A stretch of 32,310 nucleotides of DNA from a bacterium (GCA_024228115.1 JAAETT010000337.1:1-32310); one strand, 5' to 3'. Shown: positions 1 to 9,668, counted from the stretch's first letter. A program made the numbers and translations. Notes: generated from the letters alone by a model not told the origin.

Positions 1-90
1 CGGCCTCAGGGGCGCGCCGAGCTGCGGATCGCTGCCGAGGCCTCCACCCGCCAACGATTCAATCGGGCCATCGAACAACTCGCCGCCTGA
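1..90 (+). CDS. C-terminal fragment of an unidentified protein (cut by window edge)
   Basis: Frame 1 is open from the first base to a TGA at 88-90 and gives 29 residues ending in FNRAIEQLAA. Its composition (Ala, Arg, Glu rich, helix-like) fits a real C-terminal helix, and it ends 46 bp before the convergent end of menE. Too little is present to name a family. It could also be a chance open frame. Confidence 0.35.
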   Translation, partial: RPQGRAELRIAAEASTRQRFNRAIEQLAA

Positions 91-136
91 CCCGGACCGA
101 TACCCTCAGGGGCCCGGATCCAATGACGGATTGGGG

Positions 137-1558
137 CTAGTCCTCAACAGAGGTGCCGTGCGGAGCCTCGAGTCCCTCGAGTCCGTGGCGCAGCACCTTC
201 CCCATGGCGTTCCGCGGTAGAGCCGTGACGAAGCGGATCTCTCTCGGCAGCTTGTAGCCCGCCAGGGATTTGCGGGCGAAGGTTCGCAGCTCGTCGACGG
301 TCGGCGGTGCATCGATCCGCTTCGGCACGACCCAGGCCGCAGCGCGTTGACCCAGGTCCGGGTCGGGCAAACCGGCGACGGCCACCTCGGAAACCGCGGA
401 GTGATCGAGCAGAGCCGCTTCCACCTCTCCCGGATGAACATTCTCACCGCCGCTCACGATCAAATCGCTTCGACGCCCGAGCATCCAGAGGCATCCGTCG
501 GCAGCGAGACGGCCTCGATCTCCAGTGTGGAGCCAGCCGTCCCGAAGTACCCGACTCGTGGCGTCCGCATCGCCCAAATACCCGGCGAACACGTGAGGCC
601 CTCGGACGCACACCTCACCCTCCTCTCCTTGGGCACGAGGCCGGCCCGCATCGTCGACCACGCGAAGCTCCGTGCCCGGCAAGGGGCGCCCCACGAAGCC
701 GGCTCCCTCGTCCTCGGGGCCCGAGGTCGCCACCTGCGAGGAGGCCTCGGTCAGTCCGTAGGTGGTTCGAACGGGAAAACCCTGCTGGCGTGCTCGTCGG
801 ACCAGGCTCTCCGGAGCGGCCGCGCCACCGAGGAGCACAGCCCGCAGAGAGCTGGGTGCGCGACCCTCAACGCGTTGGTCGAGTAGCCGTCTCAGCGTCG
901 TAGGCACGAAGGATGCGAGGGTGATCCCCTCCGAATCGAGGGACTCGTTCACACGCGTGGTGTCGAACCCGCTCTGGAGCACGACACCTGAACCATCCAG
1001 AACGCTTCGCACCAGGATCATCAAGCCGCCAACGTGAAAGAGTGGAAGGCAGGCGAGCCACCGGTCGTCTTCCTTCGTTCCCAGCAAGCGCGCCGACGCT
1101 TCGGCACTTGCCAACAGGTTCGAGTGCCGCAGACATGCAGCTTTCGGCGGCCCTGCCGTTCCCGACGTGAACAGTACGAGCGCGATGTCACCACGAACGT
1201 CGACGGGCAAAGGGCCGCCCTCCCCCATCAAGCATTCGTCTGCAGCGACGCGATGATCGGGATGAACACTCGCCAACAGACGCGAGGTCTCGCCTTCCGC
1301 GAGCCGGTCGTTCATCGGCAGCACCCGCGCACCCGCCAGCCATGCGCCCCAGAGACGCAGCGCACCCTCAACGCCACCGGGCAGCCATAGCGCCACCAGA
1401 TGGCCAGGACGAACGCCACGCTCCCGCAACGCGCAGGCTCGACGAGATGCGCCTGCCAGGAACTCAGCAAAGTCCAGGCGCTGGCTCCCCGCGAGCAGCG
1501 CCAATCGCTCGGGCGTGCGTTCCGCCCGCTCGCGCAACCAGGCGGCGGCATGCGTCAT
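137..1558 (-). CDS. menE: o-succinylbenzoate--CoA ligase MenE
   Basis: A 473-residue AMP-forming acyl-CoA ligase that activates o-succinylbenzoate with ATP and CoA in the cytoplasm, the step between MenC and MenB. The P-loop-like motif FTSGTAGPPK, the adenylate motif TTYGLTEAS, the hinge region TGDRGRL...GRRSDLIVSGGENV and the C-terminal catalytic lysine in RNAMGK are all visible. The frame is open upstream to 2011, but that extension lies over menC. The ATG at 1558 overlaps the menC stop by 4 bp (ATGA) and begins MTHAAAWLRERAERTPERLAL, the usual ligase N-terminus. The protein alone could be a generic acyl-CoA ligase; its place as the last gene of a complete men operon makes MenE the natural call. 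Confidence 0.93.
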   Translation of the reverse strand: MTHAAAWLRERAERTPERLALLAGSQRLDFAEFLAGASRRACALRERGVRPGHLVALWLPGGVEGALRLWGAWLAGARVLPMNDRLAEGETSRLLASVHPDHRVAADECLMGEGGPLPVDVRGDIALVLFTSGTAGPPKAACLRHSNLLASAEASARLLGTKEDDRWLACLPLFHVGGLMILVRSVLDGSGVVLQSGFDTTRVNESLDSEGITLASFVPTTLRRLLDQRVEGRAPSSLRAVLLGGAAAPESLVRRARQQGFPVRTTYGLTEASSQVATSGPEDEGAGFVGRPLPGTELRVVDDAGRPRAQGEEGEVCVRGPHVFAGYLGDADATSRVLRDGWLHTGDRGRLAADGCLWMLGRRSDLIVSGGENVHPGEVEAALLDHSAVSEVAVAGLPDPDLGQRAAAWVVPKRIDAPPTVDELRTFARKSLAGYKLPREIRFVTALPRNAMGKVLRHGLEGLEAPHGTSVED

Positions 1559-2580
1559 GGCCGCCACCCCAAGCCGGCCGCGGAAGGCAGCCTCACGAAA
1601 CCTCTGCTCGGCACCACTTCCTTCGTGAAACAGAGATCCAGGCCACAGGCAATGAACGGCTCGGGCCGACCCGCGGCGAGATGGAGGGCGGCACCAACGG
1701 ACACATCCCCGTCCAACAACGAGCTCACGACAATCTTCACACCGACACGATCCGCCTCTTCCGCCAAGACGCGAAAACGCGAAAGGCCAAGGGCAGCCGG
1801 CTTCAAGACCCAGACCGATGCGCCGATCTCGAGAAGTTCCGCTGGCGAGGTCGACGCCACGAGACTTTCGTCCAGGGCAATCGGCACCGCTGAGTGTTTG
1901 CAGACATCGGCAAGGCCCAGGGGATCGGAAGCCGCGACGGGTTGCTCGACGAACTCGGGGCTGAAGGGCTTCAGCGCCTCCAGCGCAGCAAGAGCTTCTT
2001 CCGCCTGCCATGCACCGTTCGCATCGAGCCGCAGTGCCACATCCGGCCCCACGGCCGTGCGAACCGACGCAACCCGGGCGACATCATCGCGGAGGCTTTC
2101 GAAGCCCACCTTGAGCTTGAGCGTATGTTGGCTCTCCGCGAGCGCCTGCTCCGTCTCCAGGCGGGATGCGCTCCGCATCAGCGCGCTCGTTGGAATTTCG
2201 CTCTGCCGAATCTCCCGACCAGCCCAGTAGGAGGCCAGGGAGACATCCGCCACCTGAGCGCCGAGGTCTCCGAGCGCTGTGTCGAGCGCCCACTGTGCGC
2301 TCGGCCCGACCTGCCCATGATCCAGAGAGAAAGCCTGCTCCGCGGTAGTGCCACGCAACTGCTCCGTGATGGAACCGAGAGTCGCTGCTACGGCGTCATC
2401 GCCCTCGGTGCCATGAGCCGGCCAGGGTGCCGCTTCACCCCAGGCAATGCGCCCGTTCTCGTCGCGCAGCTCGATCAGCCAGGTTTCGCGGACCTGGGGC
2501 ACCGAGCCCTGCGCCGTGTGCAGGGAACCTTCCAGGCGGTGCGGGTGACGGTGCAGCTTGGCGAAGGTGATTCGTGTCAT
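1555..2580 (-). CDS. menC: o-succinylbenzoate synthase MenC
   Basis: A 341-residue enolase-superfamily enzyme that dehydrates SHCHC to o-succinylbenzoate. All catalytic residues of the OSBS group are visible: K155 and K157 in TLKLKVG, metal ligands D186 (DANGAW), E212 (VEQP) and D237 (ALDES), and K260 in VLKPAALG. Length is normal for the family. It starts 3 bp after the menA stop and overlaps menE by 4 bp, so it is probably translationally coupled. A related dipeptide epimerase or N-acylamino acid racemase function cannot be excluded from motifs alone, but the operon settles the role. Confidence 0.95.
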   Translation of the reverse strand: MTRITFAKLHRHPHRLEGSLHTAQGSVPQVRETWLIELRDENGRIAWGEAAPWPAHGTEGDDAVAATLGSITEQLRGTTAEQAFSLDHGQVGPSAQWALDTALGDLGAQVADVSLASYWAGREIRQSEIPTSALMRSASRLETEQALAESQHTLKLKVGFESLRDDVARVASVRTAVGPDVALRLDANGAWQAEEALAALEALKPFSPEFVEQPVAASDPLGLADVCKHSAVPIALDESLVASTSPAELLEIGASVWVLKPAALGLSRFRVLAEEADRVGVKIVVSSLLDGDVSVGAALHLAAGRPEPFIACGLDLCFTKEVVPSRGFVRLPSAAGLGWRP

Positions 2581-2583
2581 CGA

Positions 2584-3492
2584 TCAGAATGGAAGCAGGA
2601 AGCCCAGCGTGAGCAGGCTCCCGAACACGAGCTGAAGCCGGGCAGCGCCCGCCAGGATCGGGTTCAGCTCCGTACCGCGTGCATGACGCAGGGGATGGAC
2701 GAGACGCCACGCAAGCGGCAGCGAGAGGATCGGGAGTAGCGGTGCAGCAAGCCCGCTCCCGAGTAGCGGGAGCCCGCACAAGGCGATGAAGCTCCCGGCG
2801 AGCAGCCCCTGCGCATAGCGACGAGCGCCGGCTTCCCCGAGCCGCACAGCCAACGTCTGCTTACCAACCAACTCGTCCGTCGAAACGTCACGCAGGTTGT
2901 TCACTGCCAGCACGAGGGTGGCCAGCAATCCCACGGGCAAGGCAGCGCCCGCGGCCAGCGGAAGCCAGGCGTCGGTGTGAAGATAGCTCGAGGCCGTCAC
3001 CGCGAAGAGCCCGAAGAAGAGGAAGACCGCCGCGTCGCCGAGCCCGTGGTAGCCGAGGGGCCAGGGACCGGCGGTGTACGCCCACGCGGCGAGCAATGCA
3101 AAACCTCCGGGAACGAGCAGCACCCAGCCGGCCTGGGCGGCCAACCAGAAACCGAGCCCCCCCGCGCCGAGCAGCGCCAAGACTGCAGCTCGCCGCAGCA
3201 CCGCCGGTTCGATCCAACCCATCGCTGCGGCCCGCGGTGGGCCGAGCCGCCCTTCGGCATCGGCCCCGCTCTCGAAATCCGCGTAGTCGTTGATCCAGTT
3301 GCAGGCGAGCTGAAGCAGCAGCGCCGTGGCCGCCGCCACCACCGCCCGCTCGGGCAGAAGTGGGCCGGTCTGCGTGGCCAGCGCCGTTCCTACCGCGACC
3401 GGAACCATCGATACGGAGAGCGTCTTCGGACGCGAGGCCGCCCACCACGCGGTGAACGGATCGGGACGAGCTGCAACCTCGCCGTCACTCAC
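2584..3492 (-). CDS. menA: 1,4-dihydroxy-2-naphthoate polyprenyltransferase MenA
   Basis: A UbiA-family membrane prenyltransferase of 302 residues that attaches the polyprenyl chain to DHNA and releases CO2. The first aspartate-rich motif NWINDYAD (around residues 65-72) and the second motif NNLRDVSTD are present, with hydrophobic segments throughout, consistent with a multi-spanning protein. The opening [16 protein letters not shown] is typical of MenA. The frame is open further upstream, to 3657, but the GTG at 3492 overlaps the menB stop (GTGA) exactly like the other junctions of this operon, so I chose it. Confidence 0.93.
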   Translation of the reverse strand: MSDGEVAARPDPFTAWWAASRPKTLSVSMVPVAVGTALATQTGPLLPERAVVAAATALLLQLACNWINDYADFESGADAEGRLGPPRAAAMGWIEPAVLRRAAVLALLGAGGLGFWLAAQAGWVLLVPGGFALLAAWAYTAGPWPLGYHGLGDAAVFLFFGLFAVTASSYLHTDAWLPLAAGAALPVGLLATLVLAVNNLRDVSTDELVGKQTLAVRLGEAGARRYAQGLLAGSFIALCGLPLLGSGLAAPLLPILSLPLAWRLVHPLRHARGTELNPILAGAARLQLVFGSLLTLGFLLPF

Positions 3493-4310
3493 GGCCGCCA
3501 CGGGAACTCGCTGAAATCGGGATCGCGTTTTTCGACGAAGGCGTTCCGCCCCTCCTGGGCTTCCTCTGTCATGTAGAACAGCTGGGTGGCGTGGCCGGCC
3601 AGCTCCTGAATGCCCGCCTGGCCATCGCAATCCGCATTGAACGCCGCCTTCAGGCACCGGATCGCCAGCGGGCTGTGGCGGAGAATGCGACGCGCCCAGG
3701 CAACTCCAGCCTCCTCCAGCTCGTCCTGCGGCACGACCTTGTTGACGAGCCCCATGTCCAGGGCTTCGTTGGCATCGTACTCATCGCAGAGGTACCAGAT
3801 CTCGCGGGCCTTCTTTTGGCCGACCACGCGGGCGAGATAGGAGGCGCCGAAGCCCGCATCGAAGCTGCCGACCTTCGGACCGGTCTGACCGAAACGTGCC
3901 CCTTCTGCCGCGATGGTCAGATCACAGATCAGATGCAACACGTGGCCGCCACCGATCGCCCACCCGGGAACCAATGCGATGATCGGCTTCGGCAGGCTTC
4001 GGATCACGCGTTGGAGATCGAGTGCATTGAGGCGCGGAATCCCATCGTCGCCGACGTAACCCGCATCGCCGCGGACCTTCTGATCACCGCCGGAACAGAA
4101 GGCCTTGCCCCCCGCGCCGGTGAACAGGATCACGCCGATCGTCTGATCCTCCCTCGCCCGGGAGAAGGCATCGATCAACTCGAAGAGCGTACGCGGCCGG
4201 AAAGCGTTGTGGACTTCGGGCCGATCGATCGTGATCTTGGCAATGCCTTCCGCCGTTTCGTAGCGGATGTCCTCGTAGGTTCGTGCTTCCTTCCAATCCA
4301 CATTGCTCAC
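3489..4310 (-). CDS. menB: 1,4-dihydroxy-2-naphthoyl-CoA synthase MenB
   Basis: A 273-residue crotonase-fold enzyme that closes the second ring of o-succinylbenzoyl-CoA (Dieckmann-type condensation). The MenB signatures are clear: oxyanion-hole segments around CSGGDQ and [10 protein letters not shown], then [20 protein letters not shown] and [19 protein letters not shown]. Length matches the family. The start is a GTG at 4310 that overlaps the menH stop by 4 bp, and its own stop overlaps the GTG of menA. MenB usually has Tyr before AIGGGH; here it is Trp, which looks conservative. Confidence 0.96.
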   Translation of the reverse strand: MSNVDWKEARTYEDIRYETAEGIAKITIDRPEVHNAFRPRTLFELIDAFSRAREDQTIGVILFTGAGGKAFCSGGDQKVRGDAGYVGDDGIPRLNALDLQRVIRSLPKPIIALVPGWAIGGGHVLHLICDLTIAAEGARFGQTGPKVGSFDAGFGASYLARVVGQKKAREIWYLCDEYDANEALDMGLVNKVVPQDELEEAGVAWARRILRHSPLAIRCLKAAFNADCDGQAGIQELAGHATQLFYMTEEAQEGRNAFVEKRDPDFSEFPWRP

Positions 4311-5149
4311 GGCTTCTCCTTCATGGCCTCGCTCAGGAACGAGCGGGTGATACGGTTGAACTCATCCGATGCCTCGAGGTGGGCCGCATGGCCGGCCTCG
4401 GGAATCGCAAGGAAACGGGCGGCAGGTGTGCGGGCCGCCAGGTCGCGGCCCGCCTCGCAAAACGCCTCGTCCTCTGCGCCTGCCACGAAGAGGGTGGGCG
4501 CCCGAAGAGAGGGCAGATCATCGAAGAGCGGAGGCTGCGCCCCCGCACCCATTCCCCGAAGCGAGTGAGCGAGCCCTCGAGGGTTCCCGCGAAGGCGCTC
4601 CGCTCGCGCCGCTTCGAGAGCCGCTTCCCCGAGCCGAGCCTGGCTCGCGAAGATCGGTAGCGCCATCCAATGGTCGACGAACGCCTCGATCCCACCTTCT
4701 TCGATCCGATCGGCGAGGGCTTCGTCCGCGCGAACCCGCGCCACCCGTGCCGAGGGATCCTCGATTCCGGCACGGGCGCCGAGTAGCACGCAACGCCCTA
4801 CCCTTTCCGGTGCCCAGATGGCCAGCGCCAGACCCACGCGCGCTCCCATCGAATAGCCAACCACGTGCGTCCGCTCGATCCCCTGGGCATCGAGTACCCG
4901 CACGAGATCGGCAGCGCAGCTCTCCATGCGATAGGCGCGGAGACTCCCCGGCCCGGTAGGCGACTCACTTTCCCCGTGGCCGATCAGATCGACCCGGATG
5001 CGCTGGTGGCCTTCGAGAGCATCGGCGATGCCACCAAGACCCTCGGATGAGCCTGTGAAGCCATGCAACAGGAGAACAGCCGGACCTTCACCCTCGCTGC
5101 GAACGAAGAGCTTGCGCCCCACATCCATCGGAGCGGACCGGGCGTTCAT
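4307..5149 (-). CDS. menH: SHCHC synthase MenH (alpha/beta hydrolase fold)
   Basis: A 280-residue alpha/beta-hydrolase, placed between menD and menB, expected to eliminate pyruvate from SEPHCHC to give SHCHC. The catalytic triad can be assigned: S100 in the nucleophile elbow GYSMG, D227 in AGAEDE and H254 in [18 protein letters not shown] near residue 27 supplies the oxyanion-hole HGF motif. The ATG at 5149 overlaps the menD stop by 4 bp. The fold alone is generic, so the name rests on context together with HGFTGS and GYSMGAR, which are typical of MenH. Confidence 0.88.
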   Translation of the reverse strand: MNARSAPMDVGRKLFVRSEGEGPAVLLLHGFTGSSEGLGGIADALEGHQRIRVDLIGHGESESPTGPGSLRAYRMESCAADLVRVLDAQGIERTHVVGYSMGARVGLALAIWAPERVGRCVLLGARAGIEDPSARVARVRADEALADRIEEGGIEAFVDHWMALPIFASQARLGEAALEAARAERLRGNPRGLAHSLRGMGAGAQPPLFDDLPSLRAPTLFVAGAEDEAFCEAGRDLAARTPAARFLAIPEAGHAAHLEASDEFNRITRSFLSEAMKEKP

Positions 5150-6915
5150 ACGAGCCCGCCTTCTCGAAGCGCGGTATCGACCAGGGCGAGTGCTCGCTCT
5201 TGAATCGCCCGTTGTTCCTTCGGATCCAAACCAACGCGGATGACGGTCGGCCCGTCGATGTCTCGAGCCGCTTGCAACGCACGGCGAAACGATTCTGGTG
5301 AAACCGCCTGATGGAAGGGAACGCCGAAGCCTTCGACCAGCGGCTCGAGATCCGCGCCGTGGGGAGTCCGAAAGAGCTCTTCGAAACGAACGCTCTCGCC
5401 GAGTTCCGCGATCGGAAGGTGGTCGAAGATGCCACCTCCGTCGTCATCGAGAACCACGATCACGAGGGGGGTCTTCATCCTCTTTGCCGCAAGGAGTCCG
5501 GATAGATCGTGCAGGAAGGCCAGATCTCCCGTCAGCAACGTCATGGAATCGCAACCGAGGCTGGCGCCGAGGGCCGTCGACACGATTCCGTCGATGCCGT
5601 TCGCGCCGCGATTGGCAAACACCCGGAGCGGGCCGGATCGGGCTGGCAGGAAGAGATCTGCGTGCCGGATGGCCAGCCCATTCGAGAGGAAGAGCCCTGC
5701 GTCGGCCGGCAACTCCCGGGCCAGTTCCTGCACCACCCGCGCAGCGGGAAGCCCGGGGCAATCCGCAACGGAGCTCGCCAGCGCAGCCATCGCGGCTTTG
5801 GTGCCGGCTCGAAACGCATGCAACCAGGCCGGATCGGAGACACCGCCGTCGAACGTCTCGGCCAGAGCTTGGAGCACGGCGCACGGATCGGCCGAGACCC
5901 AATGATCCACCCGCCAGGCAGGATCCTGGAAGCGAGCTTCTGCATCGATGGCGATCACCTCGGCCTCAGGGTGAGCCGCCATCCACCGGTGCATGGCTTT
6001 GCTCGTGGTGGGCGCACCCAGCCGCAGCACGACATCGGGCGGGTTGGCAGAGGCAAACGCGGAATTCCGCACCAACGCCTCTCCGCCCGCCAGAACGATG
6101 CCAGCAGCCGCACCCGGCCCTGCGCGAAGCTGGGAAGGGACTTCCGCGAGCACGGGCCAACCGGTCGAACTCGCGAAAGCGAGTGCTGCCTCTCCGAGGA
6201 GACGAGGGTCGGCATCGGGACACGGGCCCGCGATGAGGACACCATGCCGCGCCTGCCCCACCTTCTCGGCAAGCAGCGCGATCGCTTCGGGCATTGGCCC
6301 CCGTGCGACGGCCGGGCGCTGTACGGCGCGCCCTGAAGAGGGGGCGCCGGAAACCGCCAGGGAAGCCGCGTTCGGATGCAGCGGCTCGCGGAAGGGAACG
6401 TTCAAATGCACCGGGCCCGGTGTTCCCTCACTGGCCTCGGCGACGCAGCGGGCGGCGAGCGCACGCGAGTAGGCTGGGCCGGGGCTGTCGGTGCCTGGCG
6501 GCGGAAGCTCCGCGCCCCAACGCACGCGAGATCCGAAGATCCCGTGCTGGTCGATCGTCTGGGCAGCACCCCAGCCACGAAGCTCCGGTGGTCGATCGGC
6601 GGTCAGCACGATAAGCGGAACGCCGGCGTGAGAAGCCTCCACGACGGCAGGAAGGAAGTTGGCAGCGGCCGTCCCCGATGTACACACCAACGCCACGGGC
6701 CGGCGTTCGGCACGAGCCGCACCGAGGGCAATGAAGCCCGCAGAGCGTTCATCCAGATGGACGCTGACATCGAGCCCGGGTTGCCAGGCCGCGGCGACGG
6801 CCAGTGGAGCCGACCGGGAACCGGAGCAGACGCAGACCCGTGCGACACCGGCCTCCACCAGGCCGGACCAGAGTGCGCTTGCGAAGGCCGTGTTGGGATC
6901 CGGGACGGTCGTCAT
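5146..6915 (-). CDS. menD: SEPHCHC synthase MenD (ThDP-dependent)
   Basis: A 589-residue ThDP enzyme that adds 2-oxoglutarate-derived succinic semialdehyde to isochorismate. N-terminal GSRSAPLA and DERSAGFIALG (the cofactor-activating Glu) and C-terminal TGDLAFLHDLSGLLAA...DDDGGGIFDHLPI match MenD. Two departures from the usual sequence are visible: CSGSRS where SPGSRS is usual, and DDDGGGIF where NNDGGGIF is usual in the Mg/ThDP loop. The frame extends upstream to 7113 over menF. I chose the ATG at 6915, 1 bp after the menF stop region, because it begins the family-like MTTVPDPNTAFASALWSGLVEAG. Confidence 0.94.
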   Translation of the reverse strand: MTTVPDPNTAFASALWSGLVEAGVARVCVCSGSRSAPLAVAAAWQPGLDVSVHLDERSAGFIALGAARAERRPVALVCTSGTAAANFLPAVVEASHAGVPLIVLTADRPPELRGWGAAQTIDQHGIFGSRVRWGAELPPPGTDSPGPAYSRALAARCVAEASEGTPGPVHLNVPFREPLHPNAASLAVSGAPSSGRAVQRPAVARGPMPEAIALLAEKVGQARHGVLIAGPCPDADPRLLGEAALAFASSTGWPVLAEVPSQLRAGPGAAAGIVLAGGEALVRNSAFASANPPDVVLRLGAPTTSKAMHRWMAAHPEAEVIAIDAEARFQDPAWRVDHWVSADPCAVLQALAETFDGGVSDPAWLHAFRAGTKAAMAALASSVADCPGLPAARVVQELARELPADAGLFLSNGLAIRHADLFLPARSGPLRVFANRGANGIDGIVSTALGASLGCDSMTLLTGDLAFLHDLSGLLAAKRMKTPLVIVVLDDDGGGIFDHLPIAELGESVRFEELFRTPHGADLEPLVEGFGVPFHQAVSPESFRRALQAARDIDGPTVIRVGLDPKEQRAIQERALALVDTALREGGLV

Positions 6916-6916
6916 C

Positions 6917-8215
6917 TCAGCACGCCTGCATCGCGTCGAGCAAGGAGTGCATCTTGAGCCGGGTTTCGGCGAGTTCCTTCTCGGGATCCGAGGCCGCGAC
7001 GATCCCGGCACCCGCATACAACCGTCCACGGTTCGCCCGGAAGAGACCGCAGCGAAGCGCGACGGCGATTTCGCCGCCGCTCGTGCCATCGAGCCACCCG
7101 ACTCCGCCGGCATACCAGCCCCGTTCGAATCGTTCGTGAGACGCGATCCACGCGCGAGCCTCGGAAACCGGCGAGCCCGCCACCGCGGGTGAAGGATGAA
7201 GCTCTCCTGCGAGCCGTAGCAACTCTCCTCCGGGGATCGTTGCCTCCAGCGGTGTATGCAGGTGCTGCACGCCTCCTGTGGCGATCACTCGAGGCGCCTC
7301 GGGGACGACCACATCCCGATCATGTCGGGCCAGCGCGGTGCGCAGACCCTCGACGACAAGAGCGTGCTCTTCCTGCTCTTTCTTGCTCAGGAAGAGCGTG
7401 CGACGCAGGCGGGCTTCCTCTTCCGGGCTTTCGCCACGACGGGTCGTTCCGGCAATCGCGTCGGCCGATACGCGCTCTCCAGCGACGCATAGCAAGCGCT
7501 CGGGCGTCGCACCGAGGAAGACGGCATTGCCGCGCCGAACGCGGTAGTGCCGACAATCGGGATGCGCCCGGCGCAGTGCCGCGAGGATCCGTTCGATCGG
7601 AAAGCCCTCGTCCGACGCCACGGACGCCGCTCGGGCGACGACGATCTTCTGCAACTCACCACAACGCGTACTGGCGCAGGCCTGCGAGAAGAGCGAGCGG
7701 TCCGCAGCCCCGTTCGACCCTCCAAATGAGAGAGACGAAGCCGCAACAGCGGAGCCGGAAACACCACGCGGGGCGGCAGATTGACTCTCAGAGTCGGGCC
7801 CTGCGAAGCCCAGTCGGGGATCCCCGCCCGTCGCTTCGGCCTCGAAGGACCGACCTTTACGGCGCAAGAAGAGACGCCGTGGAACGGCGAAGCGCAGCGC
7901 CGGAAACCCGAGCCAATCCTCCCCAGCAGCGCCCGGCTCGTCGGAGAACGAAAAACCCCCGACCCAGAGCGGCGCACGAACAGGTGTGTCGCCTTCGATG
8001 GAGATTTCCTTGCGAGCCAGTTCACGGAGTGCAGCGGCTCGCTCGAAGCGGTCCGTACCCGCGCTCTGGATCTCGGCCACAGCACCCATCGCCCAGAGCG
8101 ATTCTCCGCGGCGCGGAATCTCCCAGGAGAACAAATCCTCATGGGATTCGGAGCCGAACGGCGGCCCCTCCTCTCGCGCCGGAAGCTCCTTCCAGCGGAT
8201 TGTGATCGGCATCAT
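6917..8215 (-). CDS. menF: isochorismate synthase MenF
   Basis: A 432-residue chorismate-binding enzyme that isomerises chorismate to isochorismate, the entry step of the pathway. The C-terminal catalytic half shows ELQKIVVAR (general-base Lys), GATPERLL, AIAGTTRRG, EEHALVVEGLR, ELHPSPAVAGSP, WYAGGVGWLD and YAGAGIVAASDPEKELAET, all diagnostic. The start could be 8242, but the ATG at 8215 overlaps the ubiE stop by 4 bp, the pattern of this operon; an adjacent ATG at 8212 is equally possible. A salicylate-pathway isochorismate synthase would have a similar sequence, but menD is immediately downstream. Confidence 0.94.
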   Translation of the reverse strand: MMPITIRWKELPAREEGPPFGSESHEDLFSWEIPRRGESLWAMGAVAEIQSAGTDRFERAAALRELARKEISIEGDTPVRAPLWVGGFSFSDEPGAAGEDWLGFPALRFAVPRRLFLRRKGRSFEAEATGGDPRLGFAGPDSESQSAAPRGVSGSAVAASSLSFGGSNGAADRSLFSQACASTRCGELQKIVVARAASVASDEGFPIERILAALRRAHPDCRHYRVRRGNAVFLGATPERLLCVAGERVSADAIAGTTRRGESPEEEARLRRTLFLSKKEQEEHALVVEGLRTALARHDRDVVVPEAPRVIATGGVQHLHTPLEATIPGGELLRLAGELHPSPAVAGSPVSEARAWIASHERFERGWYAGGVGWLDGTSGGEIAVALRCGLFRANRGRLYAGAGIVAASDPEKELAETRLKMHSLLDAMQAC

Positions 8216-8922
8216 CCCGTTCGTGGTCTCCGTTGGGCACAAATCAGCTGGGCAGCACCGAACAGGAAGGAGACCTTATGCACCTGATCGAATCCGCTGT
8301 CTTCGATCATGCGTTGAAGCTCGGGAGGGTTCGGCAGATAGACCGTGGATTCGGGCAGGTATTCGTAGGCGGCCCGATCCGAGAGCATGGCTCCGATGCG
8401 CGGCACGATCCGATTGAAATAGACGGAGTGGAGTGCCGCGATACCGGGGATCGAAGGTCGATCGACCTCCAGCAATGCCAGGCGGCCGCGATCGGCGAGG
8501 ACGCGCCCCATTTCGCTGAAGGCAGCCTTCAAGTCTGCGAAGTTCCGGAGCGCGAACCCACAGGTGAGGACGTCGATGGATGCATTCGCCAGCGGAAGCC
8601 GCTCGCCGTCGGCCTGAACGAGGCTGGCTCGCGGAAGCCGTCGCTTGGCGCCGACGAGCATGCCACGACTGAAATCGACGCCCGTCACGCGGGCACCGCG
8701 TGCGGCGGCTTGTTCGAGGAGATCACCCGTGCCGCAGGCAAGATCCACCACCCGATCCCCGGGGCCCACCGCAGCCCGATCCAACGCGACCCGACGCCAA
8801 CGTTGGTCGAGGCCCATCGTCATCAATCGATTCACCAGGTCGTAACGCGGAGCGATCCGATCGAACATCCCGCGTACGGCGTCGCGTTTCTCGGGTGCGT
8901 CGGGAAGTGAACTCAACGCCAC
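8212..8922 (-). CDS. ubiE: demethylmenaquinone methyltransferase UbiE/MenG
   Basis: A 236-residue class I SAM methyltransferase for the last step, C-methylation of demethylmenaquinone. MFDRIAPRYDLVNRLMTMGLDQRWRR, the SAM motif VVDLACGTGDLL, DFSRGML and CGFALRNFAD are UbiE/MenG signatures. The start is GTG at 8922, inside the 3' end of merR (10-bp overlap); a TTG at 8916 that overlaps the merR stop as TTGA is an alternative and would remove two residues. In this menaquinone operon, demethylmenaquinone is the likely main substrate; a ubiquinone role cannot be judged from the window. Confidence 0.94.
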   Translation of the reverse strand: MALSSLPDAPEKRDAVRGMFDRIAPRYDLVNRLMTMGLDQRWRRVALDRAAVGPGDRVVDLACGTGDLLEQAAARGARVTGVDFSRGMLVGAKRRLPRASLVQADGERLPLANASIDVLTCGFALRNFADLKAAFSEMGRVLADRGRLALLEVDRPSIPGIAALHSVYFNRIVPRIGAMLSDRAAYEYLPESTVYLPNPPELQRMIEDSGFDQVHKVSFLFGAAQLICAQRRPRTG

Positions 8923-9668
8923 GAGACACTGACCTCCAAGCCGGATTCCGTGGCGGCAAGCGCATCACGCAACTCCTCCGACGACCCCTGGTCCGCGACT
9001 TTGCCGAGGGCACGCGACACCAGCGTGCGCTGAAAGTGCTGAGCGACCAGGCGCGTCAGCACAGGCAACAATGTGCGGAACTGCTGCGTCACATCTGCCG
9101 GATCCCGCTCTTCTCCTGCTGCGTCCCGGCGCACGTGGCCGTCGAAGAGGTCGATCGCGGCTTCCGTGGTTTCCTGCACATGGCTCGCATGGCGAACGGC
9201 AAGCCGGAGCAGTTCCTGCATCGGGAAACCGGCTTCGAGTAGCTCCAGGCCCGCCCGTGCCATGGAGAGATCGGCCTCGCTGAAGCGCTCTTCGGCTTCG
9301 AGGAGAAGCGGTTCGATCAAGCCCGCCGTCTGGGCGGCGGTGACGAAGGCCTCCGGCACGCCGGCTTGCGCCGCGAGTTCGGCCTTCGTGTAGCTCCGCC
9401 CGGTGAGGTGCTCCTCCACCAGGGCTTCCACCAGCGAGCCTCCCGGATCATCGGATTCCTGGCTGAAGACGCGCCCGATCAAGGACAGGGTGAGCCCCTG
9501 ATCCCTCAGCTCGCGAATCCGTGTCAGCCGCTCGAGATGGGCATCGCCATACCAGGCCACGCGGCCTTCCCGTCGAGGCGCCGGCAGGAGGCCCTTCCCC
9601 TGGTAGTACCGCACGGTGTCGACGCGGATACCCGCCTGACTGGCCAGCTCTTCGACTCGATAATCCAT
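8913..9668 (-). CDS. MerR-family transcriptional regulator heading the menaquinone operon
   Basis: A 251-residue protein with an N-terminal winged-helix MerR domain (about residues 1-70: YRVEELASQAGIRVDTVRYYQGKGLLPAP) and a long helical C-terminal part of about 180 residues. This half has no cysteine cluster of the metal-sensing MerR type, so an organic ligand or protein-type signal is more likely than a metal (inference). It overlaps ubiE by 10 bp and must be co-transcribed with the men genes unless an internal promoter exists. A perfect palindrome lies 4 bp before the ATG at 9668, and no ribosome binding site is visible. I do not recognise a named member. Confidence 0.85.
   Translation of the reverse strand: MDYRVEELASQAGIRVDTVRYYQGKGLLPAPRREGRVAWYGDAHLERLTRIRELRDQGLTLSLIGRVFSQESDDPGGSLVEALVEEHLTGRSYTKAELAAQAGVPEAFVTAAQTAGLIEPLLLEAEERFSEADLSMARAGLELLEAGFPMQELLRLAVRHASHVQETTEAAIDLFDGHVRRDAAGEERDPADVTQQFRTLLPVLTRLVAQHFQRTLVSRALGKVADQGSSEELRDALAATESGLEVSVSWR

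Noticed and set aside
120-134. CCAAT-GACGG-ATTGG hairpin after menE as terminator
   Set aside because: The stem is only 5 bp and AT-containing with no T-tract; too weak to support.
1559-2011. Upstream extension of the menE frame (adds about 150 residues)
   Set aside because: It is Arg, Cys and Gly rich, lies over menC on the same strand, and the ATG at 1558 gives the normal ligase N-terminus and an ATGA overlap.
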